Shown piece by piece: positions 46,569 to 56,351 of a stretch of 64,000 nucleotides of DNA (its first letter is position 1; each line of letters opens with the position of its first letter). The translations under genes were made by a program, and so were the position numbers. The notes beneath the pieces were generated by a model. The model made no database searches. It had not been told where the DNA came from and was given only the letters and a program-made list of their open reading frames with translations. Source of the DNA: Nocardioides sp. WS12 (GTDB lineage: Bacteria; Actinomycetota; Actinomycetes; Propionibacteriales; Nocardioidaceae); NCBI RefSeq assembly GCF_014108865.1, contig NZ_CP053928.1, positions 2,480,001-2,544,000 on the forward strand, given 5' to 3'.

Positions 46569-46901
46569 TTGGTGGCACGACAATCGATTTCCCCCGCAGA
46601 ACCTGACGTCTTCCCTCTCGAGGGGCCCGTCCGGACCTGCATCGGATGTCGACAGCGAGCCGCCAAACGCGAGTTGTTGCGGGTGACCGCCGGCTCGGGC
46701 GCAGACGGCCGACCAGCCGTCGTACCCGACCTGGAGGGCACTGCACCGGGACGCGGGGCGCACCTGCACCCCACTTCCGGTTGCTACGACCTCGCGGTAC
46801 GGCGGAAAGCCTTCTCCCGGGCACTGCGCTTCGCGCAGAGTGCGGGTGGAACCGGGCTTTCCAGCGTGCCGGTGGGGGAGTACGTCGCCTCGCTTCACTG
46901 A
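46569..46901 (+). CDS. rnpM: YlxR family protein (RNase P modulator RnpM)
   Basis: A 110-residue YlxR protein. The diagnostic segment is RTCIGCRQRAAKRELLRV, followed by GRGAHLHPTSGCYDLAVRRK. YlxR proteins bind RNA, and in Bacillus modulate RNase P. TTG at 46569 or GTG at 46572 are both possible starts. Position between nusA and infB is conserved. Confidence 0.92.
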   Translation: MVARQSISPAEPDVFPLEGPVRTCIGCRQRAAKRELLRVTAGSGADGRPAVVPDLEGTAPGRGAHLHPTSGCYDLAVRRKAFSRALRFAQSAGGTGLSSVPVGEYVASLH

Positions 46902-46944
46902 TCAATCCGACCGCATCCACCAAGAGAGACTGGAGCAGCAGCTC

Positions 46945-47008
46945 ATGAGCACTCGATGAGTACCTCGCGATGAGCCAGTTCGTTCTGCACCACCCACCAA
47001 CGGTCTGA
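46945..47008 (+). other. Chain of three ATGA-linked mini-ORFs before infB
   Basis: ATG at 46945 (4 codons), 46956 (5 codons) and 46970 (12 codons, MSQFVLHHPPTV), each stop overlapping the next ATG as ATGA. The last stop is 36 bases before the infB GTG. Possibly a translated leader; no known function. Confidence 0.3.
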
Positions 47009-47044
47009 AGATCCCCACCCGGGTCTTGGGCCAGAAGGAGCATT

Positions 47045-49939
47045 GTGGCCAAGACCCGAGTTTCCGAACTCGCGAAGAAGTACGGCATCCCCAGCAAGGA
47101 AGCGCTGGAGAAGCTGAGTGCCATTGGCGAATTCGCCAAGACGGCGTCGTCGAGCGTTGAACTGCCTGCAGTCAAGAAGTTCGAAGACACCTACGGCGCC
47201 GATCTTCTCGCAAAGATGAAGCCGGCTGCTGCTGGCGGCGAGGCGGCCACGCCCGCCCCGCGGCCCGCGCCGGCCAAGAAGGCTGCCGCTGCACCGGCCG
47301 CTCCCGTTGTCGAGGCGCCCGTCGCCGACGCTCCGGTTGCGCCCGAGGCACCTGCAGCCCCTGCTGCTGACGACAAGCCTGCGGCTCCGCGCCCCGGCCC
47401 GCGTCCCGGACCGGCGAAGACGCCGGACCCGGAGCCCGAGCCCGTGGTCGAGCCCGTCGTGGAGGCGCCCGCTGCCGCGGCTGCTCCCGAGGCCCCCGAA
47501 GCACCTGCTGCTCCGGCCGGTCCGAAGCCCGGTGGTGCGCCGCGAGGTGCGACGCCGAAGGCTCCCGCACCGCGTCCGGTCGGCAAGCCCAGCGGTACCC
47601 CCCGTCCGGGCAACAACCCGTTCGCGCCGAGCCAGGGCATGGGCCGCAAGCCTGCTGCCGCTCCGCCGGCCCGCGAGGGTGAGGCCGGTCCGGGTGGACC
47701 GCGTCCGCCCGCCGCTGCGCCCGGTGGCCGTCCCGGCATGCCGCGTCCGAACCCGGCCATGATGCCGAAGTCCCCGGCCGCTTTCGGCCCGAACGCCGGT
47801 GGCCGTGGCCCCGGTGGTCCGGGTCGTCCCGGTGCCGGTGGTCCGGGTCGTCCCGGCGGCGCGCCCGGTCGTGGCGCTCCGGGTCGCGGTGCCCCGGGTG
47901 CAGGTGCTGGCGCTGGTGCGCCCGGTGCCGGCGCTCCCGGTCGCGGTCCTGGTGGCTTCGGCCCCGGTGGCGGCGGTCGTCCCGGCGGTGGCCGTCCCGG
48001 CCAGCGTGGCCAGACCCAGGGTGCCTTCGGTCGCCCCGGTGGTCCCGCTCGTCGCGGTCGCAAGTCGAAGCGTGCGCGTCGTCAGGAATTCGAGGCCATG
48101 GAGGCCCCGACCATTGGCGGCATGCGGGTCCGCAAGGGCAGCGGCGAGACGATCCGTCTTGCCCGTGGCTCCTCGCTGACCGACTTCGCCGACAAGATCG
48201 GTGTCGACGCGGCTTCGCTCGTGCAGATGCTGTTCCACATCGGCGAGATGGTCACCGCGACCCAGTCGGTGGGCGACGAGACGCTGGAGTTGCTCGGTGA
48301 CGAGCTCAACTACACCGTCGAGATCGTGTCCCCGGAGGACGAGGACCGCGAGCTGCTCGAGACGTTCGACCTCGAGTTCGGTGCCGACGAGGGCGGCGAG
48401 GAAGACCTCGTCATCCGTCCGCCGGTCGTGACCGTCATGGGTCACGTCGACCACGGTAAGACCAAGCTCCTCGACGCGCTCCGCGACGCCAACGTCGTGG
48501 CCGGCGAGGCCGGTGGCATCACCCAGCACATCGGTGCCTACCAGGTCCACACGCAGGTCGACGGCAACGACCGTCGCATCACCTTCATCGACACCCCGGG
48601 TCACGAGGCCTTCACCTCGATGCGTGCCCGTGGTGCGCAGGCGACCGACATCGCGGTGCTGGTTGTCGCGGCCGACGACGGCGTCATGCCGCAGACGGTC
48701 GAGGCGCTCAACCACGCCCGCGCTGCCGGTGTGCCGATCGTGGTCGCCGTCAACAAGATCGACAAGGAGAGCGCCGACCCGACGAAGGTTCGTGGCCAGC
48801 TCTCCGAGTACGGCCTGGTGCCCGAGGAGTACGGCGGCGACGCGATGTTCGTCGACGTCTCGGCCAAGGCCGGCCTCAACCTCGACAAGCTGCTCGAGGC
48901 GATCGTGCTGACCGCTGACGCGTCGCTGGACCTGCGCGCCAACCCGGTGCAGGACGCCCAGGGCCTCGTCATCGAGGCGCACCTGGACCGCGGTCGTGGT
49001 CCGGTTGCGACGATCCTCGTCCAGCGCGGAACGCTGCGCGTCGGCGACTCGATCGTCGCCGGTCCGGCCTACGGCCGGGTCCGCGCGATGCTCGACGAGC
49101 ACGGCGACAACATCGAGGAAGCCGACCCGTCGCGTCCCGCGATGGTGCTGGGTCTGACCGCCGTCCCCGGCGCTGGTCAGAACTTCCTCGTCGTCGAGGA
49201 CGACCGGATGGCTCGCCAGATCGCTGAGAAGCGTGAGGCGCGCGAGCGTGCGGCCATGCAGGCCAAGCGTCGTGTCCGTCGCACCCTCGAGGACTTCATG
49301 GCCTCCATGGAGAAGGGCGAGAGCCAGGAGCTCAACCTCATCCTCAAGGGTGACGTGTCCGGTTCGGTCGAGGCGCTCGAAGACGCCCTCGCCCAGATCG
49401 ATGTCGGCGAAGAGGTCAGCCTTCGGGTCATCGACCGCGGCGTCGGTGCGATCACCGAGACCAACGTCGACCTCGCGTCTGCCTCTGACGCCATCATCAT
49501 CGGCTTCAACGTCCGGCCCCAGGGCAAGGCGGGCCAGATGGCTGACAAGGAAGGTGTCGAGATTCGTTACTACTCGGTCATCTACCAGGCGATCGAGGAG
49601 ATCGAGGCGGCCCTCAAGGGCATGCTCAAGCCCGAGTACGAAGAGTCGACCCTCGGCCAGGCGGAGATCCGTGCGATCTTCCGCTCGTCCAAGATCGGCA
49701 ACATCGCAGGCTGCATGGTCACGAGTGGTGTGCTTCGGCGCAACGCCAAGGTCCGCATCCTCCGCGATGGCGCAGTCGTGGCCGACAACATCGACCTTGC
49801 CTCGCTCAAGCGGGAGAAGGACGACGCGTCGGAGGTCCGGGAAGGTTTCGAGTGCGGTCTCGTGCTCAAGAACTTCCAGGACATCAAGGAAGGCGACATC
49901 GTCGAAGCCTTCGAGATGCGCGAGATTCCCCGCAGCTGA
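47045..49939 (+). CDS. infB: Translation initiation factor IF-2
   Basis: A 964-residue IF-2. N-terminal helical domain ([19 protein letters not shown]), then a low-complexity Pro/Ala/Gly linker from about residue 58 to 335, then the GTPase core with G1 [11 protein letters not shown] near residue 466, DTPGHEAF and NKIDKE, and C-terminal domains binding fMet-tRNA. GTG start with AAGGAGC 4 bases upstream. The long Gly/Pro/Arg-rich linker is typical in actinobacteria and generates many shadow frames. Confidence 0.98.
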   Translation: MAKTRVSELAKKYGIPSKEALEKLSAIGEFAKTASSSVELPAVKKFEDTYGADLLAKMKPAAAGGEAATPAPRPAPAKKAAAAPAAPVVEAPVADAPVAPEAPAAPAADDKPAAPRPGPRPGPAKTPDPEPEPVVEPVVEAPAAAAAPEAPEAPAAPAGPKPGGAPRGATPKAPAPRPVGKPSGTPRPGNNPFAPSQGMGRKPAAAPPAREGEAGPGGPRPPAAAPGGRPGMPRPNPAMMPKSPAAFGPNAGGRGPGGPGRPGAGGPGRPGGAPGRGAPGRGAPGAGAGAGAPGAGAPGRGPGGFGPGGGGRPGGGRPGQRGQTQGAFGRPGGPARRGRKSKRARRQEFEAMEAPTIGGMRVRKGSGETIRLARGSSLTDFADKIGVDAASLVQMLFHIGEMVTATQSVGDETLELLGDELNYTVEIVSPEDEDRELLETFDLEFGADEGGEEDLVIRPPVVTVMGHVDHGKTKLLDALRDANVVAGEAGGITQHIGAYQVHTQVDGNDRRITFIDTPGHEAFTSMRARGAQATDIAVLVVAADDGVMPQTVEALNHARAAGVPIVVAVNKIDKESADPTKVRGQLSEYGLVPEEYGGDAMFVDVSAKAGLNLDKLLEAIVLTADASLDLRANPVQDAQGLVIEAHLDRGRGPVATILVQRGTLRVGDSIVAGPAYGRVRAMLDEHGDNIEEADPSRPAMVLGLTAVPGAGQNFLVVEDDRMARQIAEKREARERAAMQAKRRVRRTLEDFMASMEKGESQELNLILKGDVSGSVEALEDALAQIDVGEEVSLRVIDRGVGAITETNVDLASASDAIIIGFNVRPQGKAGQMADKEGVEIRYYSVIYQAIEEIEAALKGMLKPEYEESTLGQAEIRAIFRSSKIGNIAGCMVTSGVLRRNAKVRILRDGAVVADNIDLASLKREKDDASEVREGFECGLVLKNFQDIKEGDIVEAFEMREIPRS

Positions 49940-49954
49940 TTGCTGCTCAAGCCA

Positions 49955-49985
49955 CGCCGCCCGGTCCCTCGTGGGCCGGGCGGCG
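49955..49985 (+). terminator. Hairpin between infB and rbfA
   Basis: CGCCGCCCGG / CCGGGCGGCG, a perfect 10-bp stem with an 11-base loop, followed by CAGGCGTTTTCCGTTT. It looks like a terminator or attenuator that lowers rbfA-truB-ribF expression relative to infB. Confidence 0.6.
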
Positions 49986-50018
49986 CAGGCGTTTTCCGTT
50001 TACTGATAGGACAGACCC

Positions 50019-50510
50019 ATGGCCAGCCCGCGCGTACGCAAGATCGCCGACCGCATCAAGGTGATCGTCGCCGAGATGCTCGAACGACGGATCAAGGACC
50101 CGCGTCTGGGGTTCGTGACCATCACCGAGGTCCGGATGACCGGCGACGCCCAGAACGCCACCATCTACTACACCGTGCTCGGCGACGGTGACGTCCAGCA
50201 GGAGACGGCCGCCGCGCTCGAGTCGGCCAAGGGTGTGCTCCGTGCCGAGGTCGGCAAGCAGCTCGGCATGCGCACCGTCCCGAGCCTGGCCTTCGCCTTC
50301 GACGGCATCCCCGAGTCGGCTCGCCAGCTCGACGAGGTGCTGGCGCGTGCCCGCGAGGCCGACGCTGCCGTCGCCGCCGCCCGGGAGGGTGCCAGCCCCG
50401 CCGGCGAAGCCGACCCGTACAAGAAGCCGCGCGTCATCGCCGACGAGGACGACCCCGACGACACCGTTGACGCTGGCGCTGCTCTCGGCGACGAGGACAT
50501 CGACGCGTAG
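50019..50510 (+). CDS. rbfA: Ribosome-binding factor A
   Basis: A 163-residue RbfA for late 30S maturation ([60 protein letters not shown]). The C-terminus adds an acidic tail. Its stop overlaps truB by one base. Confidence 0.96.
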   Translation: MASPRVRKIADRIKVIVAEMLERRIKDPRLGFVTITEVRMTGDAQNATIYYTVLGDGDVQQETAAALESAKGVLRAEVGKQLGMRTVPSLAFAFDGIPESARQLDEVLARAREADAAVAAAREGASPAGEADPYKKPRVIADEDDPDDTVDAGAALGDEDIDA

Positions 50511-51376
50511 TGGCCGCATCTGGCCTGGTGGTGGTCGACAAGCCCGCGGGGATGACGTCACACGACGTCGTTGCCCGGGTACGACGCCTCGCCGGCACCC
50601 GCAAGGTGGGGCATGCGGGCACGCTCGACCCGATGGCCACCGGCGTGCTGGTGCTCGGGGTCGAACGCGCGACCCGGTTGCTCGGTCACCTGATGCTGAC
50701 CGAGAAGGGCTACGACGCCACGGTGCGGCTGGGTGTCAGCACGACGACCGATGACGCGGAGGGCGAGGTCATCGCCACGTCCCGTGCGGCCCTCCTGGAG
50801 TCCGGACCGGTCGGTGCGGCATTCGGCACCCAGGTCGGCGAGATCATGCAGGTGCCGACCGCCGTCTCCGCGATCAAGGTCGACGGTAAACGCGCCTATG
50901 CCCGCGTGCGGGCCGGCGAAGAGGTCGAACTCAAGGCGCGCCCCGTGACCATCCATTCGCTCGACGTTCTGGGGCAGCGGGTGGAGGGGGACTGGCTCGA
51001 CGTGGACATCACGGTTCGCTGCTCGAGCGGTACCTACATCCGCGCCATTGCCCGGGACGTCGGCGCGGCCCTCGGCGTCGGCGGGCACCTCACGGCGCTG
51101 CGTCGTACGGCGGTCGGACCCTACGGGCTCGAGGTCGCCAGCACCCTCGACGAGCTCACCGAGTCCTTCAGCCAGTTGCCGATCGCCGACGCAGCACGCG
51201 CGGCCTTCCCCGCCCTGGACCTTGACGAGGAGCAGGCGCAGTCGGTCCGTTTCGGGCGACCGTTGCCCCTCGGGATCGACGAACTCACCGGCGTCTTTGC
51301 ACCCGACGGTGAGTTCCTGGCGCTCTACCGACCCGAAGGTGACACCGCTCGCCCCGAGGCAGTCTTCGTCGGCTGA
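50510..51376 (+). CDS. truB: tRNA pseudouridine-55 synthase
   Basis: A 288-residue TruB. LVVVDKPAGMTSHDVV and the catalytic Asp in HAGTLDPMATGVL are diagnostic; CSSGTYIRAIARDVG follows, and a C-terminal PUA-like region closes. GTG start overlapping the rbfA stop. Confidence 0.97.
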   Translation: MAASGLVVVDKPAGMTSHDVVARVRRLAGTRKVGHAGTLDPMATGVLVLGVERATRLLGHLMLTEKGYDATVRLGVSTTTDDAEGEVIATSRAALLESGPVGAAFGTQVGEIMQVPTAVSAIKVDGKRAYARVRAGEEVELKARPVTIHSLDVLGQRVEGDWLDVDITVRCSSGTYIRAIARDVGAALGVGGHLTALRRTAVGPYGLEVASTLDELTESFSQLPIADAARAAFPALDLDEEQAQSVRFGRPLPLGIDELTGVFAPDGEFLALYRPEGDTARPEAVFVG

Positions 51377-51399
51377 CTGCACATCAGTAGTCTTGCGCC

Positions 51400-52347
51400 G
51401 TGCAAGCGTGGCGAGCCTTTGAGGACGTCCCGGGTGATCTCGGGCGCACGGTGGTGACGATCGGCAACTTCGACGGCATGCACCTGGGCCATCAGCACGT
51501 CGTCCGACGTGCCCGCGAGGTGGCCGGCGAGGTCGGGGTCGCGCACGTCGTGGCGGTCACCTTCGACCCCCACCCGATCGCGGTGCTGCGTCCGGAACAT
51601 GCCCCGCCCACGCTGACGACCATCGACGAGCGCCTGCGACTGCTCGGCGAGGCCGGCGTTGATGACGTGCTGGTCATCCCGTTCTCCCGTGAGATCGCCA
51701 ACTGGACGCCGCAGGAGTTCATCGACCGGATCATCCTCGCGACCCTGCATGCCAAGGCCGTCGTGGTCGGCGCGAACTTCCGCTTCGGTAATCGCGCAGC
51801 CGGTGACTGCAACCTGCTGCGCGCGGCCGGGCTCCAGAACGACTTCGTCCTCGAGGAGGTCAGCCTCGACGGCGGACCCCAGGTCTGGTCGTCCACCTAC
51901 GTCCGCACCTGTCTGGCCGCCGGCGACGTGACCGGTGCCGCGGAAGCCCTCGGCCGACCGTTCGCCACCCGTGGCGTCGTCATCGAGGGCGACAAGCGCG
52001 GCCGCGAACTCGGTTTCCCCACGGCCAACGTGCCGGTGCGTCAGGGGGCTGCGGCGCCCGCCGACGGTGTGTACGCCGGCCGGTTGACGGTCCTCGACGG
52101 ACCGGATGCGGGGACGTCGTACCCGGCAGCGATCAGCGTGGGCACCAACCCGACGTTCGCAGGGGAGCGGGAGCGGCGGGTCGAGTCCTACGTCCTGGAC
52201 CGCACCGACCTCGAGCTCTACGGCCGCGAGGTCGAGGTGACCTTCGTCGAGCGCCTGCGCGGCATGGTCCGGTTCGACTCCGTCGACGCGCTGCTGGTGG
52301 CGATGGCCGATGACGTCAAGCGCGCCCGCGGGATCCTCGGAGCCTGA
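51400..52347 (+). CDS. ribF: Bifunctional riboflavin kinase/FMN adenylyltransferase
   Basis: A 315-residue RibF making FMN and FAD. The N-terminal nucleotidyltransferase has GNFDGMHLGHQHV and FDPHP; the C-terminal kinase has DKRGRELGFPTANV and SVGTNPTF. GTG start at 51400. Conserved position after truB. Confidence 0.97.
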   Translation: MQAWRAFEDVPGDLGRTVVTIGNFDGMHLGHQHVVRRAREVAGEVGVAHVVAVTFDPHPIAVLRPEHAPPTLTTIDERLRLLGEAGVDDVLVIPFSREIANWTPQEFIDRIILATLHAKAVVVGANFRFGNRAAGDCNLLRAAGLQNDFVLEEVSLDGGPQVWSSTYVRTCLAAGDVTGAAEALGRPFATRGVVIEGDKRGRELGFPTANVPVRQGAAAPADGVYAGRLTVLDGPDAGTSYPAAISVGTNPTFAGERERRVESYVLDRTDLELYGREVEVTFVERLRGMVRFDSVDALLVAMADDVKRARGILGA

Positions 52348-52348
52348 C

Positions 52349-53365
52349 GTGCCCGACGGGCCGGTCGAGAACCTTGCGGCAGCAGAGCGGTGGTTCGTCG
52401 AGCACGGCCTGCCTTACTTCGTCGATGACCACCGCGCCGCCGTCGCACGCGGCCTGCGGCGCAGTCGACTCGTGGCCCTGACCGTTCTGGCGCTGGTCGT
52501 CGGTGCTGCCGCCGGTGTGGTCGTCGGTACCTCGCTGAGCTCGGCTGCCGGGGTGGGGGCCGGCCTGACCGTCGTCGGCGTGGTGCTGGCGGTCTACGCC
52601 GTCGCCACGCTCCGGGCGTGGTTGATCGTGACGTGGGCGGTCCGCCGTACCTTCCGTTCCCTGGGCCTGATGTTCCCGCTGGTGACGCGGGCGCTCCCGC
52701 TGCTGCTGCTCTTCATCACCTTCCTCTTCATCAATGCCGAGGTCTGGCAGGTGGCGGCGAGCCTGGACGGTGGCGTGCTGTGGATCGCGGTGCTGCTGTT
52801 CGCAGCGCTGGCCGTCGGCTTCCTGATGGTGCGCCTGCCCGAGGAACTCGACAGCGTCGACGACGAGGTCGAAGGCAAGCAGTTGATCGACGCCTGTGTC
52901 GGCACTCCGCTGGAGGAAGCCGCCCGCAGCATCGCCGGGCGCGTCGACCGGGTCGGTGCCGTCGACGCCGAGGTGAGCGGTTTGCAGAAGGCCAACCTGG
53001 TGCTGGTCCTGCTCGTCGCCCAGGCACTGCAGGTGTTGCTCCTCGCGCTGGCCGTCTTCGCGTTCTTCATCGTGTTCGGCGTCGTCGCGATGGAGCCGGG
53101 CGTCGTGAGCACCTGGACCCAGGGCACGCTGCACCCGATCGATGGTCCGCTCGGAGACCTGACCGGCACCCGGCTGAGCCAGGAACTGATCCGGGTCTCG
53201 ACCTTCCTCGCGGCGTTCAGCGGCCTGTACTTCACGGTCTACGCCGTCACGGACGAGTTGTATCGCCGGCAGTTCTTCTCCGTCGTGATCCAGGAGCTCG
53301 AACGCGCCGTGAGCGCGCGGGTCGCCTACCGGTCGATGCGCAACGACAGCCTCGTTCAGGACTGA
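52349..53365 (+). CDS. Multi-pass membrane protein, unknown
   Basis: Not recognised. A 338-residue protein with about six helices: a pair near 40-90 (LVALTVLALVVGAAAGVVVG), a pair near 110-155 (ALPLLLLFITFLFINAEVWQ), and a pair near 215-295 with a final soluble tail. GTG at 52349 follows the ribF stop by one base and is preferred to the ATG at 52310 inside ribF. It probably belongs to the ribF operon. Confidence 0.75.
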   Translation: MPDGPVENLAAAERWFVEHGLPYFVDDHRAAVARGLRRSRLVALTVLALVVGAAAGVVVGTSLSSAAGVGAGLTVVGVVLAVYAVATLRAWLIVTWAVRRTFRSLGLMFPLVTRALPLLLLFITFLFINAEVWQVAASLDGGVLWIAVLLFAALAVGFLMVRLPEELDSVDDEVEGKQLIDACVGTPLEEAARSIAGRVDRVGAVDAEVSGLQKANLVLVLLVAQALQVLLLALAVFAFFIVFGVVAMEPGVVSTWTQGTLHPIDGPLGDLTGTRLSQELIRVSTFLAAFSGLYFTVYAVTDELYRRQFFSVVIQELERAVSARVAYRSMRNDSLVQD

Positions 53366-53387
53366 ACCCCTGCGTGGGTCGGTCGGG

Positions 53388-53810
53388 TCAGTCGTCCACC
53401 GAACCGCGCAGCCGCTTCGTCGTACCGCGCTGTCTCTTGGCCTCGAGCCGACGCTCCTTCGACCCCCGCGTGGGCTTCGTGGCGCGCCGCGGCGGGGGAG
53501 GTGGGGCGAGCAGTTCGCGCACTCGTGCCGCGAGGCGCTCGCGAGCGGCCACCCGGTTGCGGTGCTGGGAGCGGTGTTCGTGGGCGACGACGGCGATCGG
53601 TCCCGGGCTCCTGGCGAGCAAGCGGGAACGCTGGCTGTCGGTGAGCACGCTGGTGTCGGTCGGGTCCCAGACCAATTCGACCCGGGTGTCGCTGGTGTTG
53701 ACGGACTGGCCGCCCGGGCCGGGCGAACGGGAGAACCGCTCGACCAGTTCGGTGTCGGGGATGACCAGCCCTTCGGGCAGGCCGGGGCCTGCAGGCACGT
53801 CGAGATCCAC
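53388..53810 (-). CDS. arfB: Peptidyl-tRNA hydrolase ArfB (ribosome rescue)
   Basis: A 140-residue ArfB/YaeJ. The class I release-factor GGQ is in RSPGPGGQSVNTSDTRVEL; the C-terminal tail is basic (TKPTRGSKERRLEAKRQRG), which in this family enters the mRNA channel of stalled ribosomes. GTG start. Six bases separate its start from the stop of the upstream molybdopterin gene. Confidence 0.93.
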   Translation of the reverse strand: MDLDVPAGPGLPEGLVIPDTELVERFSRSPGPGGQSVNTSDTRVELVWDPTDTSVLTDSQRSRLLARSPGPIAVVAHEHRSQHRNRVAARERLAARVRELLAPPPPPRRATKPTRGSKERRLEAKRQRGTTKRLRGSVDD

Positions 53811-53816
53811 GCGCGC

Positions 53817-55934
53817 CTAGGAGACGGTGACGGGTACGCCCGAGAGTGCGGCGTTGCCGGACAGGTCGAGACGGTCGGGATCGGTCAGGTCGTTGATCGA
53901 CACTCCGACGACCTCGGCCGCGATGCCCATGCGGGTGCCGCCGACCTGGTGTCCGAAGCCGTGGGGCAGTGACACCACGCCGGGCATCACGTCCTCGGTG
54001 GCCTGCACCTCCACCGAGACCGACCCGACGCGGGACTTGACCGTCACGAGGGCACCGTCCACGAGTCCGCGGGCGTCGAGGTCGGCCGGGTGCATGAGCA
54101 GTTCGTGGCGGTTGCGGCCACGGGTGAGGCGCTCGGAGTTGTGCATCCACGAGTTGCAGTCGCGCTGGTGGCGCCTGCCGATGAGCAGCAACTGGTCGCC
54201 GCTCGGCACCTCGCGGGCGCGGAGCCGGGCGAGGTCGGCCACCACGATGGCGGGGGCCGCGTTGATCCGCTTGTCCTTCGTGACCAGTCGCTCGGGCAGC
54301 TGGCCCGCACGCAGCGCGCCGAGATCCACGCCCTCGGGGTGGCGGCGCAGTTGGGTGATCGTGGTGTTGCGGCCGCTGCGCAGCAGCATCCCGATCAGGA
54401 AGGTGGGGCTCATCCGCATCCGGGCCTCACCCATGAGGCGCCGCTTGAGCGGTGTCTTGCGGGGCAACTTGCGTGCCATCCGCAGGTAGATCTCGCGGAA
54501 GATCTCCCAGTCGTGGCGCTGGTCACGGCCCTTGTCGAAGACGGCCGGCGTGAACCGCGCGGTGTTGCGGACGGCGAACGCGTGGAACACCAGGTCGTAG
54601 TGGTCGCGCTCGAGCAGCGTCGTCGGCGGCAGGATCACGTCGGCGTGACGGGTCGTCTCGTTGACGTAGATGTCGACCGCAACGTAGAAGTCGAGTCCGC
54701 TGATGGAGCGGTCCAGTGCCGCGCCGTCGGGCGTGGACAGCACCGGGTTGCCGGCGATCGTGAGCAGTGCGCGCACCTGCCCGTCGCCGGGGGTGTCGAT
54801 CTCCTCGCGGAGCACTGAGACCGGGAGTTCGCCACCGAACTCCGGCGCCTGGCGCACCCGGGACCGGAACCGGTCGTGGTGGCCGCGCCCGATCAGGCCG
54901 CGCCCGACCACATCGATGGCCGGGTTGGTGAGCATCACCCCGCCGACCTGGTCGAGGTTGCCGGTGACCAGGTTGAGCAACTGCACGGCCCACTGGCACA
55001 GGGTCCCGAACTCCTGGGTCGAGACCCCGATCCGGCCGTAGGCCGCCGCGCCGTCGGCGGCAGCGAACTCCCGGGCCACCCGCTCGATCTCCGCGGCGGG
55101 AACGCCACTGACCTCGGCGGCCGCGGCGGGGGTGAAGTCAGCGACGAGCCGTTCCACCTCGTCCAGCCCGTCGACGTACGACGGCGGGCGGGTGAGGTCC
55201 TCGGCGAACAGAACGTTCAGCAGTGCCAGCAACACCCAGGCATCGGTGCCGGGTCGGACGAAGTGGTGCTCGGTCGCAACCTTCGCCGTCTCGGTGCGAC
55301 GCGGGTCGAAGACCACCATTTGTCCGCCGCGGGCCTTGAGCTCGCGCAGTCGGCCGGGGAAGTCGGGCACCGTCATCAGGGAGCCGTTGGACGCCATCGG
55401 GTTGGCGCCGAAGACCAGGAAGTAGGACGTGCGGTCGATGTCGGGGATGGGCAGCAGCAACTGGTGGCCGTAGAGCAGGTGGCCGAGGAACTGGTGGGGG
55501 AGCTGGTCGACCGAGGTCGCGCTGAACTTGTTGTGGGTGCGGAACGACTGCGCGAGCGCGACGCCGTGGGTCATCGAGCCCAGGCTGTGCACGTTCGGGT
55601 TGCCGAGGTAGATGGCCAGCGCATCGTCGCCGTGGTCGCGGATCGTGGCCGCGAGCTTGTCGGCGACCAGGTCGAACGCCGCGTCCCAGGAGATCTCCTC
55701 CCACTGTGCGTCCGGCCCCGCACCGATCCGGCGCACCGGTCGGCGCAACCGGTCCGGGTCGGCGTGGATGTCACCGATGGCCACGCCCTTGGGGCAGATG
55801 TGGCCGCGGGAGAGCGGGTCGTCAGGGTTGCCGCGGGCGCCCGTCACCTGCCCGTCCTCGATGGTGAGGAGGAGGCCACAACTTGCCTCACAGAGATTGC
55901 AGACGCCGATCCGTTGCTCCACCTTGTGCTCCAC
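53817..55934 (-). CDS. Molybdopterin-dependent oxidoreductase
   Basis: A 705-residue enzyme of the DMSO reductase family. A [4Fe-4S] site is formed by CNLCEASCG and the later CPKG; MoCo-binding regions include FGANPMASNGSL and GQMVVFDPRRTETAK, and the C-terminal dinucleotide-binding domain has LPHGFGHQVGG. No Tat signal is present, so it is probably cytoplasmic. The GTG at 55934 was chosen because upstream sequence overlaps the divergent padR. Substrate unclear; formate or nitrate-type activities are possible. Absence of partner subunits nearby is noted. Confidence 0.88.
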   Translation of the reverse strand: MEHKVEQRIGVCNLCEASCGLLLTIEDGQVTGARGNPDDPLSRGHICPKGVAIGDIHADPDRLRRPVRRIGAGPDAQWEEISWDAAFDLVADKLAATIRDHGDDALAIYLGNPNVHSLGSMTHGVALAQSFRTHNKFSATSVDQLPHQFLGHLLYGHQLLLPIPDIDRTSYFLVFGANPMASNGSLMTVPDFPGRLRELKARGGQMVVFDPRRTETAKVATEHHFVRPGTDAWVLLALLNVLFAEDLTRPPSYVDGLDEVERLVADFTPAAAAEVSGVPAAEIERVAREFAAADGAAAYGRIGVSTQEFGTLCQWAVQLLNLVTGNLDQVGGVMLTNPAIDVVGRGLIGRGHHDRFRSRVRQAPEFGGELPVSVLREEIDTPGDGQVRALLTIAGNPVLSTPDGAALDRSISGLDFYVAVDIYVNETTRHADVILPPTTLLERDHYDLVFHAFAVRNTARFTPAVFDKGRDQRHDWEIFREIYLRMARKLPRKTPLKRRLMGEARMRMSPTFLIGMLLRSGRNTTITQLRRHPEGVDLGALRAGQLPERLVTKDKRINAAPAIVVADLARLRAREVPSGDQLLLIGRRHQRDCNSWMHNSERLTRGRNRHELLMHPADLDARGLVDGALVTVKSRVGSVSVEVQATEDVMPGVVSLPHGFGHQVGGTRMGIAAEVVGVSINDLTDPDRLDLSGNAALSGVPVTVS

Positions 55935-55984
55935 CCCCGCATCGTCGCAGTTCGTGCCGACACACGGAAGGTCGCCCGCTGTCG

Positions 55985-55994
55985 ACAGTACTGT
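55985..55994. promoter_or_regulatory. ACAGTACTGT palindrome in the padR promoter
   Basis: Perfect 10-bp palindrome 24-33 bases before the padR ATG. A possible -10 (TAATAG, 56003-56008) is 10 bases before the ATG, implying a very short leader. Candidate autoregulatory operator. Confidence 0.4.
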
Positions 55995-56018
55995 GCAAAC
56001 CGTAATAGTGTGCACTGC

Positions 56019-56351
56019 ATGGATTCCACCCAACTCCTCAAGGGCGTGCTCGATCTGGCCGTACTCGCGGTCGTCGAGGACGACGACGGCTACGGCTATG
56101 ACGTGCTGCGCCGGCTCCGGTCGGCCGGCCTCGGCGACGTCGGCGACGCCTCTGTCTACGGCACCCTCCGCAGGCTGTACGCCGCCGGCGCGCTGACGTC
56201 GTACGTCGTGCCCTCGGACGAGGGACCGCACCGCAAGTACTACGGCATCACTCCCGGCGGGCGTGACCAGCTCAAGCGCCAGTCGGAGGACTGGCTCCAC
56301 TTCTCGACCACCGTGACCACGCTCCTTTCCGGCCAGGAGGCCACCGCATGA
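56019..56351 (+). CDS. PadR-family regulator
   Basis: A 110-residue PadR winged helix protein (LLKGVLDLAVLAVVEDDDGY; YDVLRRLRSAGL; ASVYGTLRRLYAAGALTSYV; RKYYGITPGG). The stop overlaps the ATG of the following HAAS-like membrane protein (ATGA), the common arrangement for this type of pair. Likely represses its own operon. Confidence 0.94.
   Translation: MDSTQLLKGVLDLAVLAVVEDDDGYGYDVLRRLRSAGLGDVGDASVYGTLRRLYAAGALTSYVVPSDEGPHRKYYGITPGGRDQLKRQSEDWLHFSTTVTTLLSGQEATA

Noticed and set aside
47220..48060. Repetitive GGTCGTCCCGG-like DNA as a possible tandem repeat or CRISPR-like array
   Set aside because: It encodes the Gly/Pro/Arg-rich linker of IF-2 with irregular period; no spacers or fixed repeat length.
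46943..49102. A 719-codon minus-strand frame over infB
   Set aside because: Thr/Gly/Arg low-complexity shadow of the IF-2 linker and GTPase domain.
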